Shown: piece by piece, positions 11,128 to 22,397 of the stretch
Numbering within the stretch: position 1 is the stretch's first letter
How the letters are laid out: each line of letters opens with the position of its first letter
Assembly (NCBI GenBank): GCA_902536975.1
Contig: CACAZG010000002.1
Location: 1 to 64,000, forward strand
Direction of reading: 5' to 3'
DNA: 64,000 nt
Origin: an uncultured Pelagibacteraceae bacterium
GTDB taxonomy: Bacteria > Pseudomonadota > Alphaproteobacteria > Pelagibacterales > Pelagibacteraceae
Program-made: the position numbers and the translations under genes
The notes under the pieces: model-generated
The model's input: the letters and a program-made list of their open reading frames with translations, nothing else
Databases searched by the model: none
What the model was told of the DNA's origin: nothing

Positions 11128-11798
11128 ATTGGCAAGATAAAGGCTATTTGTTATCTTTAAACAAATATAATGAAAATTCATCAATAGCTGAATTCTTTAC
11201 AGAAAATAATGGAAAAATAATAGGGGTAATTTTTGGCTCAACATCAAAAAAAATTAAAAGTTATTTATTAATAGGTAATAAATTTCACATAAATTCAAAA
11301 CTTAGAGAAGATGGTAGATTAGGTTACCTTAAAGTGGAAATCGATGAAATTAAAACACCAGTTTATTTAGAAAATAAAAAAAAATTATTTTGTATTATTT
11401 ATTGCATGAACTTAATCAGAATTCTCACTGTTGAAAATGAAAAAAATACAGAATTATATAATCTTGTTGATAAATTGTTCCAAATTATCGATCTTAATAA
11501 TTGGCTTGTCGAATTTTTATATTTAGAACTCAATATTCTGAAATCTATTGGATATGACATTAATTTTAAAGATTATGTGGTTTATAAGAAAATTAATGGT
11601 GAAGCAAAATATGTTGTAGACTCAAATCAAAAAATTATACCCAATTTTTTAATAGATAAAAAAATCATTCCTAAAAATCAAACAGATATTTATACTGGTT
11701 ATTCTATAGTTGGAGATTTTCTGGATAAAACTATCATTAAACCTAACAACAAAAGTTTTCCTTCTTCAAGGAATGATTTTATTAACTTGATTAAATAA
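11124..11798 (+). CDS. recO: DNA repair protein RecO
   Basis: N-terminal MNWQDKGYLLSLNKYNENSSIAEFFTENNGKIIGVIFGSTSKK RecO OB-fold pattern; downstream of rnc. Confidence 0.85.
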   Translation: MNWQDKGYLLSLNKYNENSSIAEFFTENNGKIIGVIFGSTSKKIKSYLLIGNKFHINSKLREDGRLGYLKVEIDEIKTPVYLENKKKLFCIIYCMNLIRILTVENEKNTELYNLVDKLFQIIDLNNWLVEFLYLELNILKSIGYDINFKDYVVYKKINGEAKYVVDSNQKIIPNFLIDKKIIPKNQTDIYTGYSIVGDFLDKTIIKPNNKSFPSSRNDFINLIK

Positions 11799-12779
11799 TT
11801 AAAGATCAATTTGATTTGCAAAATATGTTACTATGCCGTTTGCTCCAGCTCTTTTAAGAGAAGTAAGAGACTCTATAATAGAATCTTTGTTTATTATATT
11901 TTTATTAATTCCATTCATTATTAAACTGTACTCACCAGATACTTGATAAGCCAACACTGGAATTTTAAAATTATCTTTTACTTTTTTAATTATATCAAGA
12001 TAAGGCATGCCAGGTTTAACCATTACTATATCAGCACCTTCTTTCACATCTAATGAAACCTCTCTTAAAGACTCATCAGAATTTCTAAAATCCATTTGGT
12101 ATGTTTTTTTATCACCTTTTAATAATTTTTTTGATCCAACAGCGTCTCTAAATGGTCCATAAAAGCTAGAGGAAAATTTAACTGCGTATGACAATATCTG
12201 AACATCATTTAAATTATTTATGTCTAATGCCTTTCTTATTTTGCCAATCCTTCCATCCATCATATCTGAAGGAGCAATAACATCACATCCCATTTTAGCT
12301 TGTAAAACAGCTTGCTTAGTTAATATTTCTACTGTTTCGTCATTTAAAATATTGTTTTTTTTTAACAATCCGTCATGACCATGTGATGTGTAAGGATCAA
12401 GTGCCACATCACACATGACTCCAATTTTATTTTTAAATTTCCTTTTAATATATTCTATTCCCCTACAAACTAAATTGTCAGGATTTAAGGCCTCAGAACC
12501 ATATTCATCTTTTTTTTTCGTTTCAGTATGAGGAAATAAAGCAACCATTGGAATTCCTTTGTTTATTGCTTTAGCTATTACAGAATTTAATCTATCTACA
12601 CTATATCTAAAAACATTTGGCATAGATTTTATTGATTCTTTTTTATTTTTCCCTTCAATCAAAAAAATAGGTAATATTAAATCACTATAAGACAATGAGT
12701 TTTCCTGAATAAGTCTTCTAGACCATGCATATTTTCTTGATCTTCTGAGCCTTAAATTTGGATATTTTCCTGTTATCAT
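11799..12779 (-). CDS. hemB: Delta-aminolevulinic acid dehydratase
   Basis: RLRRSRKYAWSRRL...VALDPYTSHGHDG...VIAPSDMMDGRIG...MVKPGMPYLDII. Confidence 0.96.
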   Translation of the reverse strand: MITGKYPNLRLRRSRKYAWSRRLIQENSLSYSDLILPIFLIEGKNKKESIKSMPNVFRYSVDRLNSVIAKAINKGIPMVALFPHTETKKKDEYGSEALNPDNLVCRGIEYIKRKFKNKIGVMCDVALDPYTSHGHDGLLKKNNILNDETVEILTKQAVLQAKMGCDVIAPSDMMDGRIGKIRKALDINNLNDVQILSYAVKFSSSFYGPFRDAVGSKKLLKGDKKTYQMDFRNSDESLREVSLDVKEGADIVMVKPGMPYLDIIKKVKDNFKIPVLAYQVSGEYSLIMNGINKNIINKDSIIESLTSLKRAGANGIVTYFANQIDL

Positions 12780-12847
12780 ATTGTATTTTTATTATGCGAC
12801 AAATGTATTATACAAATATATATAGAAATGAGTAGAAAACAATCTTC

Positions 12848-13489
12848 ATGACGTCCATTAAAGATAAAATTGTAAATCTAAATCTTCATAACGATAATGA
12901 TAGAGTATTAGATTTTAGCGATTTTCAAAAGCAAACTGTACAATTCGATATTGATAAACTGCAAGGTGCATATAATCAAATTGTAAAAATTAAAAAATTT
13001 GAAGATGCGGGTGTAACAAACTTTGGAGCAATATCATTAACTCAAATACCTGGAGATCCAGATTCTATAACTGGAAATAAGGCTAGAGGAGTGTACTGGA
13101 CAAAACCAGATAAATCTGGAAAAGAAGTTTCAAGAGATGTTAATATTGACGAGTCAAAATATTCTGAATTTATCAAAGATTATGAGAATACTTACTTTAA
13201 AGAGGTTTACGATATTCTCTCTTCAAAATATAAGCTGGGAAGAGTAAGAATATTATTAAAAGAACCTAGATCAACTTTGAGCTGGCATAGAGATCCAGAA
13301 CCAAGACTGCATATACCTATAATAACCAATCCTGGATGTTTAATGGTAATAGATAATGTTGCAATGCATATGCCCGCAGATGGATCTGTTTGGGTAACAA
13401 ATAATACAAAATATCACAATGCTTTTAACGGTGGAGAAGAGAATAGAATTCACCTTGTAGCGTGTGTTCTAGATTATAAGTTTAACTAA
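12848..13489 (+). CDS. Putative Fe(II)/2-oxoglutarate-dependent oxygenase (aspartyl/asparaginyl hydroxylase-like cupin fold)
   Basis: SWHRDPEPRLHIPIITNPGCLMVID...TKYHNAFNGGEENRIHLV: HxD...H facial triad and downstream Arg. Confidence 0.65.
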   Translation: MTSIKDKIVNLNLHNDNDRVLDFSDFQKQTVQFDIDKLQGAYNQIVKIKKFEDAGVTNFGAISLTQIPGDPDSITGNKARGVYWTKPDKSGKEVSRDVNIDESKYSEFIKDYENTYFKEVYDILSSKYKLGRVRILLKEPRSTLSWHRDPEPRLHIPIITNPGCLMVIDNVAMHMPADGSVWVTNNTKYHNAFNGGEENRIHLVACVLDYKFN

Positions 13490-13490
13490 T

Positions 13491-13913
13491 TTGAAAAATA
13501 TATATATCGCATCAGACCACGCTGGATTTAACCTTAAAGAAAGTATAAAAAAAAAATATTCAAAAAAATATAATTTATTTGATCTAGGACCAGACAAATC
13601 ATCCAAATCTGTAAATTATCCTGATTATGCTCATAAATTATCAAAAAAAATAAATAATAAGCAAAATATTGGAATTTTAGTATGTGGATCGGGAATGGGT
13701 ATGTCAATGTCGGCTAATAAGCACAAAAATATTAGAGCGGCATTATGTTATTCTGTAAAAAACGCTAAATTATCTAGATTGCATAATGATGCAAATGTCA
13801 TTACATTAGGAGAAAGGTTGATTAGTAAAAATTTAGCTTTTAAATGTATAAATGCATTCTTAAATACTAAGTTTGAAGGCGGAAGACATTTAAAAAGAGT
13901 TAAAAAAATATAA
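13491..13913 (+). CDS. rpiB: Ribose 5-phosphate isomerase B
   Basis: [14 protein letters not shown]...[17 protein letters not shown]...LGERL; TTG start. Confidence 0.94.
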   Translation: MKNIYIASDHAGFNLKESIKKKYSKKYNLFDLGPDKSSKSVNYPDYAHKLSKKINNKQNIGILVCGSGMGMSMSANKHKNIRAALCYSVKNAKLSRLHNDANVITLGERLISKNLAFKCINAFLNTKFEGGRHLKRVKKI

Positions 13914-13917
13914 AATT

Positions 13918-15228
13918 ATGTCAAGTGAAACAAAATATTTAAACAGTGAGTACAAAGACTTTTTTGAAAAAAGTTTATTAGAAAGTGACCCTGAAATTTA
14001 TAAAGCTATAAATGATGAGTTAGTCAGACAACAAAATCACATTGAGTTAATAGCGTCTGAAAATATTGTATCTCAAGCGGTGCTTGAAGCTCAAGGCTCA
14101 GTACTTACAAATAAGTATGCAGAAGGTTATCCAGGAAAAAGATATTACAATGGTTGCGAACATGTTGATGTAGCTGAACAACTAGCAATTGATAGACTTA
14201 AAAAATTGTTTAATTGTAAATTTGCTAATGCACAACCTCATTCTGGTGCCCAAGCAAATGGAGCGGTATTTTTAGCACTACTTAAACCAGGTGACACTTT
14301 TATGGGCATGAGTTTAAATTCAGGAGGTCACATTACACATGGTTTAAAAATTTCTATGTCAGGTAAATGGTTTAATGCAATAGGGTATGATGTTGATAAA
14401 AAATCTGAACTTATTGATTATGATAATGTTGAAAAACTAGCAATCGAACATAAGCCTAAACTAATAATTGCGGGTGGAAGTGCTTATTCAAGAGTGATTG
14501 ATTTTAAAAGATTTAGAGAAATTGCTGATAAGATTGGTGCATATCTTATGGTCGATATGGCCCATTTTTCTGGATTAGTTGCTGGTAAAGGTTATCCAAA
14601 TCCTTGTGACTATGCCCATGTAGTCACATCAACTACTCATAAAGTGTTTAGAAGTGCTAGAGGTGGAATAATTTTAACAAATCATGAAGATTTATCAAAA
14701 AAATTTAATACAGCAGTTTTTCCTGGTTACCAAGGAGGACCTTTAATGCATATCATTGCTGCAAAAGCTGTAGGTTTTAAAGAAGCATTAAAACCAGAAT
14801 TTAAAGAATATATAAAAACTGTTTTAGCTAATGCAAAAATATTGGCAGAAACTTTAAAAAATAATGGTTTTAAAATTTATTCAGGAGGTACTGATACACA
14901 CTTAATGTTAGTTGATTTAAGACCTTTTAAAGTAAAGGGAAATACAGCTGCTGAAAGTTTATCAAGAGCAAACATTACATGTAATAAAAATGGTATTCCA
15001 TTTGATACTGAAAGCCCAATGGTGACATCTGGAATTAGACTAGGCTCTCAAGCTGCTACAACTAGAGGGTTTGGTTTGAAAGAATTTCAAAAAGTAGGAG
15101 ATTTAATAACAAAAACTATTCAAGGTCTTTCAGAAAATCCTGAAGATAACTCTAAAATTGAGGATGAAGTAAGAAAAGAAGTTGTTAGCCTATGCTCAAA
15201 TTTTCCTATATATAAGCACTTAGGTTAA
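13918..15228 (+). CDS. glyA: Serine hydroxymethyltransferase
   Basis: [41 protein letters not shown]...[12 protein letters not shown]. Confidence 0.97.
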   Translation: MSSETKYLNSEYKDFFEKSLLESDPEIYKAINDELVRQQNHIELIASENIVSQAVLEAQGSVLTNKYAEGYPGKRYYNGCEHVDVAEQLAIDRLKKLFNCKFANAQPHSGAQANGAVFLALLKPGDTFMGMSLNSGGHITHGLKISMSGKWFNAIGYDVDKKSELIDYDNVEKLAIEHKPKLIIAGGSAYSRVIDFKRFREIADKIGAYLMVDMAHFSGLVAGKGYPNPCDYAHVVTSTTHKVFRSARGGIILTNHEDLSKKFNTAVFPGYQGGPLMHIIAAKAVGFKEALKPEFKEYIKTVLANAKILAETLKNNGFKIYSGGTDTHLMLVDLRPFKVKGNTAAESLSRANITCNKNGIPFDTESPMVTSGIRLGSQAATTRGFGLKEFQKVGDLITKTIQGLSENPEDNSKIEDEVRKEVVSLCSNFPIYKHLG

Positions 15229-15237
15229 TTTAATCGT

Positions 15238-15696
15238 ATGATTTGTCCATGCAGCAAGAAAGGTGATACCTCGGTAGTTGACTCAAGACCTACTGAAGAT
15301 GGTACGGCAATTAGAAGAAGAAGACTTTGTAGTTGTGGTGAAAGATTTACTACATTTGAAAGAGTTCAATTTAGAGAACTTATAGTAGTTAAGAAAAATG
15401 GAAGAAAATCATCATTTGATAGAGAAAAACTTTCAAAATCAATATATGTTGCTTTGAAAAAAAGACCGATTGATACAGAAACAGCTGAAAAATTTATTTC
15501 AAAAATAAGCAGATCTCTTGAGGAATTAGGTCAAAGTGAAATTTCATCTAATACTATTGGAACTATGGTTATGGAAGGTCTCAAAGAACTTGATCCTGTA
15601 GCATATGTTCGTTTTGCATCTGTTTATAGAAATTTTAGAGAAGAAAAAGACTTTGTTCAATTTGTGGATAGAATAGATGTCTTTAAAAAAAGATAA
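15238..15696 (+). CDS. nrdR: Transcriptional repressor NrdR
   Basis: [42 protein letters not shown]. Confidence 0.96.
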   Translation: MICPCSKKGDTSVVDSRPTEDGTAIRRRRLCSCGERFTTFERVQFRELIVVKKNGRKSSFDREKLSKSIYVALKKRPIDTETAEKFISKISRSLEELGQSEISSNTIGTMVMEGLKELDPVAYVRFASVYRNFREEKDFVQFVDRIDVFKKR

Positions 15697-16774
15697 TTAT
15701 AAATCTATAGACAAAAAAATTATGAACTTTGCTATTAATATAGCGGAGAATAATAAGTATTTAACTGGAACAAACCCATCAGTTGGTTGTGTAATTTTAA
15801 AAAATAACGAAATTATATCTTTTGCAACAACTAATTATGGTGGAAGACCTCATGCAGAAAGTATTGCATTAAATAAAAATAGAGACAACAAAGGGGCAAC
15901 TTTGTATTCAACACTCGAACCGTGCTCACATCAAGGAAAAACACCTCCGTGCACAAATGCTATAATAAAAAATAAAGTTAAAAAAGTTTATTATTCAATA
16001 GAGGATAAAGATTTACGTACATTTAATAAAACAAAAAAAATTTTAAAATCAAAAAATATAATTTCAAAATCAGGACTTCAAAAACATAGAGTTTATAATC
16101 TCTACAAAGAATATAACTATATAAGATCTAATAAGTCTCCCTATATAATTGGAAAAATTGCAAGTTCCTCAAATTTAAATATTTTAAGAAATAATTCTCC
16201 AATAACAAATGAGCATTCAAGACGTGTTTCACATCTTTTAAGATTTCAAAATCATGCAATATTAACATCTTATAAAACAATAAATACTGATAATCCAAGA
16301 CTCAATTGTAGATTAAATGAATTAGAAAAATTTTCACCTACAGTGATTGTAATTGATAAAAATTTAAAAATAAACATAAACTCTTTTGTCATAAAAAATT
16401 CAAAAAAAAGAAAGTTAATTATTTTTCACTGCTCTCAAAATATCTCTAAAATAAAACTATTAAAAAAAAAAGGAGTAAAACTTATTTATCAAAAAGTTGA
16501 GAATACCTCTCATTTTAATCTTAAAAAATTAACTCATAAAATTTATACTTTGGGTCTACATAGGATTTTAGTGGAGGCAGGCAAGGATCTATTGACCAAT
16601 TTTCTTAATGAAAATTTGTTAAATGAATTTTATTTTTTTAAAAGCGACAAAAAAATCTCAAACAGGTATAAAATTAATATATCATCGTTAATTAAAATGA
16701 TTAAAAATAACTACAAAAATCAGAAAAAAATAAATACGTATTTAGATAACGATACACTTACTCATTATTTTTAA
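15677..16774 (+). CDS. ribD: Bifunctional pyrimidine deaminase/reductase
   Basis: [10 protein letters not shown]...HAESIAL...[17 protein letters not shown] deaminase zinc motif; start of rib cluster. Confidence 0.92.
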   Translation: MSLKKDNYKSIDKKIMNFAINIAENNKYLTGTNPSVGCVILKNNEIISFATTNYGGRPHAESIALNKNRDNKGATLYSTLEPCSHQGKTPPCTNAIIKNKVKKVYYSIEDKDLRTFNKTKKILKSKNIISKSGLQKHRVYNLYKEYNYIRSNKSPYIIGKIASSSNLNILRNNSPITNEHSRRVSHLLRFQNHAILTSYKTINTDNPRLNCRLNELEKFSPTVIVIDKNLKININSFVIKNSKKRKLIIFHCSQNISKIKLLKKKGVKLIYQKVENTSHFNLKKLTHKIYTLGLHRILVEAGKDLLTNFLNENLLNEFYFFKSDKKISNRYKINISSLIKMIKNNYKNQKKINTYLDNDTLTHYF

Positions 16775-16775
16775 A

Positions 16776-17369
16776 ATGTTTAATGGAATTATATTTAACA
16801 AAGGAAAAATAAGCAGCATCAAAAAAAGAGCTAGGGGAATTAATTTATTCATTAGATCTTCTTTGAAAGTGTCAAATAAAAATCTAGGCATTTCGGTTTC
16901 TTGTGATGGAGTTTGTCTTACTTTAATCTCATATAAAAATAAGATTTTAGAATTTTATTTATCAAATGAAACATTGGCTAAATCAAAATATAAAAATATA
17001 AAAATTGGAGATGAAATTAATTTAGAAAAACCATTAAAATTTGGTGATAATATTTCAGGTCATATTTGTCAGGGTCATGTTGATACAGTCTGTTCTCTAA
17101 AAAGTATTAAAAAAGTTGATAAGTCACACATATTAGAGTTTAGAATAAGTAATTTACTTAAAAAACAATTAGTTGAAAAAGCATCTATATTAATTAATGG
17201 AGTATCACTTACTATTTCAAAAATTAAAAAAAATTCCTTTGAAATATGGGTTATACCTCACACATTAAAATTGACAAATTTAATTAATTTAAAGAAAAAT
17301 GATTTAGTAAACGTTGAAATAGATATTATGTCTAAATATGTAAAAAAGTTTGTTAATGAAAAAAAGTAA
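16776..17369 (+). CDS. ribE: Riboflavin synthase (alpha subunit)
   Basis: MFNGIIFNKGKI...GVCLTLIS...GHICQGHVDTV...LINGVSLTI duplicated lumazine-binding repeats. Confidence 0.92.
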   Translation: MFNGIIFNKGKISSIKKRARGINLFIRSSLKVSNKNLGISVSCDGVCLTLISYKNKILEFYLSNETLAKSKYKNIKIGDEINLEKPLKFGDNISGHICQGHVDTVCSLKSIKKVDKSHILEFRISNLLKKQLVEKASILINGVSLTISKIKKNSFEIWVIPHTLKLTNLINLKKNDLVNVEIDIMSKYVKKFVNEKK

Positions 17370-18471
17370 TTTTAGTTCAATAGAAAGTATTATTAAGACT
17401 GTCAAAAAAAATGGAATGTATATTCTTGTAGATGACGAAAGCAAACATGAAGAAATGGAAAATGAAGGCGATTTAGTAATATCCACATCTGCCGTCAATC
17501 CTAAACACATAAATTTTATGGCAAAACACGCTAGAGGATTAATCTGTTTAGCAATGGATAGTGCACAATCAAAAAAAATTGGACTAACTTTAGCTTCACC
17601 AATTAATCAATCTAGAAGCAAAACAGCTTTCACATATTCTATAGAAGCTAAAAAAGGAGTCACAACGGGTATATCGGCTTATGATCGTGCAAAAACAATT
17701 AAAGTTGCATCTAATAAAAATGCAAAAAAAAACGATATTGTATCACCTGGTCATATATTTCCAGTTATAGCAAGAGATGGGGGTGTTCTTGTTCGAGCGG
17801 GTCACACAGAGGCTTCAGTTGATATATCAAAACTTGCCAAAAAAAATAATTCTGCTGTTATTTGTGAAATCATGGCAGATGATGGAAAAATGGCAACAGG
17901 CAAAACTCTATTTAATTTTGCAAAAAAACATAAACTTAAAATAGGAAAGATTGAGGATTTAATTGCATATAGATTAAAGAGAGAGAAACTAATTAAATTA
18001 AAGAAGACTTCATCAATAATTGTTCAAAAACAAAAATTTAAAATTAAAGTATTTGAAAATATTCTTGATGGATCCGAAAATTTTGCATTGATAAAAGGAT
18101 CTTTAAAAAAAGGGATCATTCCAAGATTAAGAGTAATATCATCTAATGTAGTTCAAAATTATCTTATTAACCAAAAACTTCCAAATTCATTTGAAAAAAC
18201 AATTACTTATTTTAAAAAATATAGTAATTGTGTTCTTGTATTTATTAGAGATCCTAATTTAAAATCAGTTACACAAACACTCAAACAGTATAAAAGTAAA
18301 ACTTTCTATAAAAAAGGTCATGATAAATTGATTAGAAACTATGGTATTGGTGCCCAAATTATTAAATCTTTAAACATTAAAAATATGATACTTGTTACAA
18401 GATCAAAAAAAAAAGTGATAGGATTAGACGGGTATGGAATTAAAATCAAAAAACAGGAAATTATAAAGTGA
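17350..18471 (+). CDS. ribBA: RibBA: DHBP synthase with degenerate GTP cyclohydrolase II-like C-terminus
   Basis: DDESKHEEMENEGDLVIS...ARGLICLAM...GHTEASVDISKLA (RibB); C-terminal half lacks the GCHII Cys zinc motif. Confidence 0.9.
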   Translation: MLMKKSNFSSIESIIKTVKKNGMYILVDDESKHEEMENEGDLVISTSAVNPKHINFMAKHARGLICLAMDSAQSKKIGLTLASPINQSRSKTAFTYSIEAKKGVTTGISAYDRAKTIKVASNKNAKKNDIVSPGHIFPVIARDGGVLVRAGHTEASVDISKLAKKNNSAVICEIMADDGKMATGKTLFNFAKKHKLKIGKIEDLIAYRLKREKLIKLKKTSSIIVQKQKFKIKVFENILDGSENFALIKGSLKKGIIPRLRVISSNVVQNYLINQKLPNSFEKTITYFKKYSNCVLVFIRDPNLKSVTQTLKQYKSKTFYKKGHDKLIRNYGIGAQIIKSLNIKNMILVTRSKKKVIGLDGYGIKIKKQEIIK

Positions 18472-18854
18472 AAAAAAAAATTCTAATTGTTGTTGCTAGT
18501 TATTATGATGACATTGCTAGTTCTTTATTAAAGAGTGCAAAAAATAAAATAAAAAACAGATGTATTATTGATGTGATTAAAGTGCCGGGTGCATTTGAAA
18601 TTCCAGTTACTATCGCTAAAAATCAAAAAAAATATAATGGATTTATTGCTTTAGGCTGTGTGATTAAGGGACAAACACCGCATTTTGATTTTATATCAAA
18701 ATCTACAACAGATGCACTAATGACATTATCAATTGCATCTAAAAAACCTGTCGGTAACGGCGTCATCACATGTTTAAATAAAAAACAAGCTATAGCACGA
18801 GGCAAGAAAGGTTCTGAAGCAGCAGAAGCAGTATTATCAATTCTTTTTCAATAA
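18468..18854 (+). CDS. ribH: 6,7-dimethyl-8-ribityllumazine synthase
   Basis: VPGAFEIPVTIAK...FIALGCVIKGQTPHFDFIS. Confidence 0.95.
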   Translation: MKKKILIVVASYYDDIASSLLKSAKNKIKNRCIIDVIKVPGAFEIPVTIAKNQKKYNGFIALGCVIKGQTPHFDFISKSTTDALMTLSIASKKPVGNGVITCLNKKQAIARGKKGSEAAEAVLSILFQ

Positions 18855-18857
18855 ATT

Positions 18858-19262
18858 ATGACTGTTCAATTCTCTCCACAAAAAAATCCCAGAGTAATAA
18901 TTATACAAAAACTTTATGGTAAACTTTATAACAATGAAGGAAGTATTACTTTTCCAAAGCACAGGTTTAAAAAGTTCATTAAAGATATAGTCAATGGAAC
19001 TATAGAGAGAGAAGAATTAATAAACGCAGAAATTAATAACCACTTAAATCAAGATTTGAAAATTAAAAACATGGATAAAGTTTTTCAAATTATTATCAAA
19101 AGTGCGATTTTTGAATTTTTATATAAACCTAACACCTCAATCAAAATTATTATAAATGAGTATTTAAAAGCATCAAATTTCTTTATTGATGACTCACAAA
19201 CTAAATATTTAAATGCATTATTAGATAAAATTTCAAAAAAAATTAGAATTAGCAATGAATGA
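18858..19262 (+). CDS. nusB: Transcription antitermination protein NusB
   Basis: NusB-like length and C-terminus (IIIKSAIFEFLYKPNTSIKIIINEYLKASNFF); ribH-nusB-thiL order. Confidence 0.85.
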   Translation: MTVQFSPQKNPRVIIIQKLYGKLYNNEGSITFPKHRFKKFIKDIVNGTIEREELINAEINNHLNQDLKIKNMDKVFQIIIKSAIFEFLYKPNTSIKIIINEYLKASNFFIDDSQTKYLNALLDKISKKIRISNE

Positions 19263-20220
19263 ATTTGCCCTAATTCAAAATTATTTTAAAAAATTAACTT
19301 ATAATAACCCATCTGCATTAGATTTAAACGATGATGTTTTCTTTGACAAAAAAAATAACCTTGTTGTTTCATCTGATACTTATGTTGAAGGTATTCATTT
19401 TCTTAATTTTAAAAGTCCAGATCTAGTAATTAAAAAAATAATAAGATCTTCAATATCAGATTTGTATTGTAAGGGCGTAAAACCAAAATTTATTTTTATT
19501 GGTGCTAGTGGCAATAATATTTCATTTTCAAAAAAAAATATGAACCTTGTCTATAAAAGTTTAAAACAAGAACAAAAAAAATTTAAATTCAAATTATCAG
19601 GTGGTGATACAACAAAATCAAATCAAACAGTATTTACAATTACTAGTATAGGATATTCAAAAAAAATAGTCCAAAGAAATAAATGTAAAAATAATGATGA
19701 TATTTATGTGACTGGAAACCTTGGCGATAGTTATTTAGGTTTATTACTTTTGAAAAAAAAATTATTTTTAAGAAGTACAAAACAAAAAAAATATTTCATT
19801 CAAAAATATTATAAACCAGATTTGCCTACAATAATTAGCTCAAAACTAAAAAATTTTGCCAATTCATCAATTGATATATCAGATGGTTTATTTGGTGATT
19901 TGATTAAATTAATCAATAAAAGTAAATTATATTTTAGATTAGATCTTGAAAAAATACCCATTTCTTCAAAACTAAATACTTGTCTTTTGAAAATGAATAA
20001 AAAAAAATTAAATTTTATTTCTAAAGGAGATGATTATCAAATTTTATTTACTTCCTCAAAATCTAATAGAAAATATATTAAATCTTTGTCTAAACAAATG
20101 AATCAAAAAGTGACTTTAATAGGAAATTTAACCAATGAAATCAAAAGTAATCAAATTATCTATAATAAGAAGCTTTTAAAACACAGATATAATGAGGGAT
20201 ATTCCCATAATTTTTCATAA
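19255..20220 (+). CDS. thiL: Thiamine-monophosphate kinase
   Basis: LNDDVFF...SSDTYVEGIHFL...SDLYCKGVKPKFIFIG...SGGDTTKS. Confidence 0.93.
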   Translation: MNEFALIQNYFKKLTYNNPSALDLNDDVFFDKKNNLVVSSDTYVEGIHFLNFKSPDLVIKKIIRSSISDLYCKGVKPKFIFIGASGNNISFSKKNMNLVYKSLKQEQKKFKFKLSGGDTTKSNQTVFTITSIGYSKKIVQRNKCKNNDDIYVTGNLGDSYLGLLLLKKKLFLRSTKQKKYFIQKYYKPDLPTIISSKLKNFANSSIDISDGLFGDLIKLINKSKLYFRLDLEKIPISSKLNTCLLKMNKKKLNFISKGDDYQILFTSSKSNRKYIKSLSKQMNQKVTLIGNLTNEIKSNQIIYNKKLLKHRYNEGYSHNFS

Positions 20221-20291
20221 AGTTAAACATTGCGTTTTATAGTATTTTTTGTATTACATTGACCCCATAAATATATTTAACAAAGGATCCA

Positions 20292-22397
20292 ATGAACTCA
20301 TCAACAGAAATAATACTTTTATACATTATAGCAGCTGGGATTATATCAATCATTTATGGTTTTTTTACAGGTCGAAATATTTTAAACTCAAGCTCTGGCA
20401 ATGCTAAAATGATAGAAATAGCATCAGCTATTCAAGAGGGCGCTCGTGCATATTTAAACAGACAATATAAAACTATTGCTATAGTTGGGGTTGTTGTTTT
20501 AGTTATTATATCTGTCGCATTTAGTCCTTTGGTGGGTTTAGGTTATTTAATTGGAGCTGCATTATCTGGAATAGCTGGTTATGTTGGTATGCTTGTTTCG
20601 GTCCAAGCTAACGTAAGAACTGCTGAGGCTTCAAGAAAAAGTCTAGCAAACGGTTTATCAATTGCATTTAAATCTGGAGCCGTAACCGGTATGTTGGTTG
20701 CTGGATTAGCTTTGTTGTCAATTGCAGTATATTATTATTTTCTTGTTAAGATTGGTATAGATGAGAGAGAAATAGTTAATGCTTTAGTTGCTCTAGGATT
20801 TGGTGCTTCACTTATATCTATATTCGCTAGGTTAGGTGGAGGAATTTTTACTAAGGGTGCAGATGTTGGTGCTGATTTAGTTGGAAAAGTAGAAGCAGGA
20901 ATCCCTGAAGATGACCCTAGAAACCCAGCTGTAATTGCTGACAATGTTGGTGACAATGTTGGTGATTGTGCTGGTATGGCAGCCGATCTATTCGAAACAT
21001 ATGCTGTAACAATAGTTGCTACAATGGTTCTATCGTCAATATTTTTTATCGGTGATTTTAGTATGATGATTTATCCTTTAGCAATTGGTGGCGCATGCAT
21101 ACTTACATCTATTTTAGGAACTTTTTTTGTAACTCTTGGAAGCGATAAGAATATAATGAAGGCTATGTATAAAGGATTTGTCATAACTGCTATAAGTTCT
21201 CTCGTTATTCTGTATCCAATTACTAAATATGTAATTGGTTTTACTACTGAGTATATCGTAAATGATAAATCATTTACTGGATTAAGCTTATATTTTTGTG
21301 GAATAATAGGTCTTATTATTACAGGATTAATAATCTGGATTACTGAATACTATACAGGTACAGATTATAGACCAGTTAAAAGTGTAGCTCAGTCTTCAAC
21401 AACTGGACATGGAACTAATGTTATTCAAGGATTGGCAGTTTCAATGGAAGCAACTGCTATCCCTGCATTAATCATTGTTGGTGGAATATTATTAACTAAT
21501 CATATTGCTGGCCTGTATGGAATTGCTATTGCAGTTACCACAATGCTTGCGCTTGCAGGTATGGTTGTAGCTTTAGATGCATATGGTCCAGTTACTGATA
21601 ATGCTGGTGGAATTGCAGAAATGTCAAATCTTCCAAAAAACGTTAGAAAAACTACTGATGCATTAGATGCTGTAGGGAATACAACAAAGGCAGTAACAAA
21701 AGGATATGCTATCGGGTCAGCTGGACTTGGAGCTTTAGTTTTATTTGCTGCTTATACAGAGGATATTAAACATTTTTCTAAAGTCGCTGGTTCTAATTTA
21801 GAAGGAATTATAGTTACATTTGATTTATCCAATCCATTTGTTGTTGTAGGTTTATTAATTGGTGGAATGCTTCCGTATTTATTTGGATCTATGGGTATGC
21901 AAGCAGTTGGAAGAGCAGGTGGTGCAGTAGTTATTGAGGTTAGAAGACAGTTCAAAAAGATACCTGGTATAATGAAGCGTAAAGCTAAGCCAGATTATGG
22001 TAGATTAGTCGATTTATTGACTAAAGCTGCGATCAAGGAAATGATAATTCCATCATTGTTGCCAGTTTTATCTCCTATAGTGCTTTACATAATTATTTAT
22101 TTTATTGGTGGACAAGTAGCGGCTTTATCAGCAGTAGGTGCGATGCTTTTAGGAGTAATTATTACTGGATTATTTGTTGCTGTTTCGATGACAGCCGGAG
22201 GTGGAGCCTGGGATAATGCTAAAAAATATATAGAGGATGGTAAATTTGGTGGAAAAGGCTCTGAAGCTCATAAAGCAGCTGTAACTGGAGATACAGTTGG
22301 AGATCCCTACAAAGATACAGCTGGTCCTGCGGTAAACCCAATGATAAAAATTACAAATATTGTTGCACTATTGTTATTAGCTGTAATTGCAGGTTAA
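20292..22397 (+). CDS. hppA: Membrane-bound proton-translocating pyrophosphatase
   Basis: 701 aa polytopic; [50 protein letters not shown] substrate motif. Confidence 0.97.
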   Translation: MNSSTEIILLYIIAAGIISIIYGFFTGRNILNSSSGNAKMIEIASAIQEGARAYLNRQYKTIAIVGVVVLVIISVAFSPLVGLGYLIGAALSGIAGYVGMLVSVQANVRTAEASRKSLANGLSIAFKSGAVTGMLVAGLALLSIAVYYYFLVKIGIDEREIVNALVALGFGASLISIFARLGGGIFTKGADVGADLVGKVEAGIPEDDPRNPAVIADNVGDNVGDCAGMAADLFETYAVTIVATMVLSSIFFIGDFSMMIYPLAIGGACILTSILGTFFVTLGSDKNIMKAMYKGFVITAISSLVILYPITKYVIGFTTEYIVNDKSFTGLSLYFCGIIGLIITGLIIWITEYYTGTDYRPVKSVAQSSTTGHGTNVIQGLAVSMEATAIPALIIVGGILLTNHIAGLYGIAIAVTTMLALAGMVVALDAYGPVTDNAGGIAEMSNLPKNVRKTTDALDAVGNTTKAVTKGYAIGSAGLGALVLFAAYTEDIKHFSKVAGSNLEGIIVTFDLSNPFVVVGLLIGGMLPYLFGSMGMQAVGRAGGAVVIEVRRQFKKIPGIMKRKAKPDYGRLVDLLTKAAIKEMIIPSLLPVLSPIVLYIIIYFIGGQVAALSAVGAMLLGVIITGLFVAVSMTAGGGAWDNAKKYIEDGKFGGKGSEAHKAAVTGDTVGDPYKDTAGPAVNPMIKITNIVALLLLAVIAG

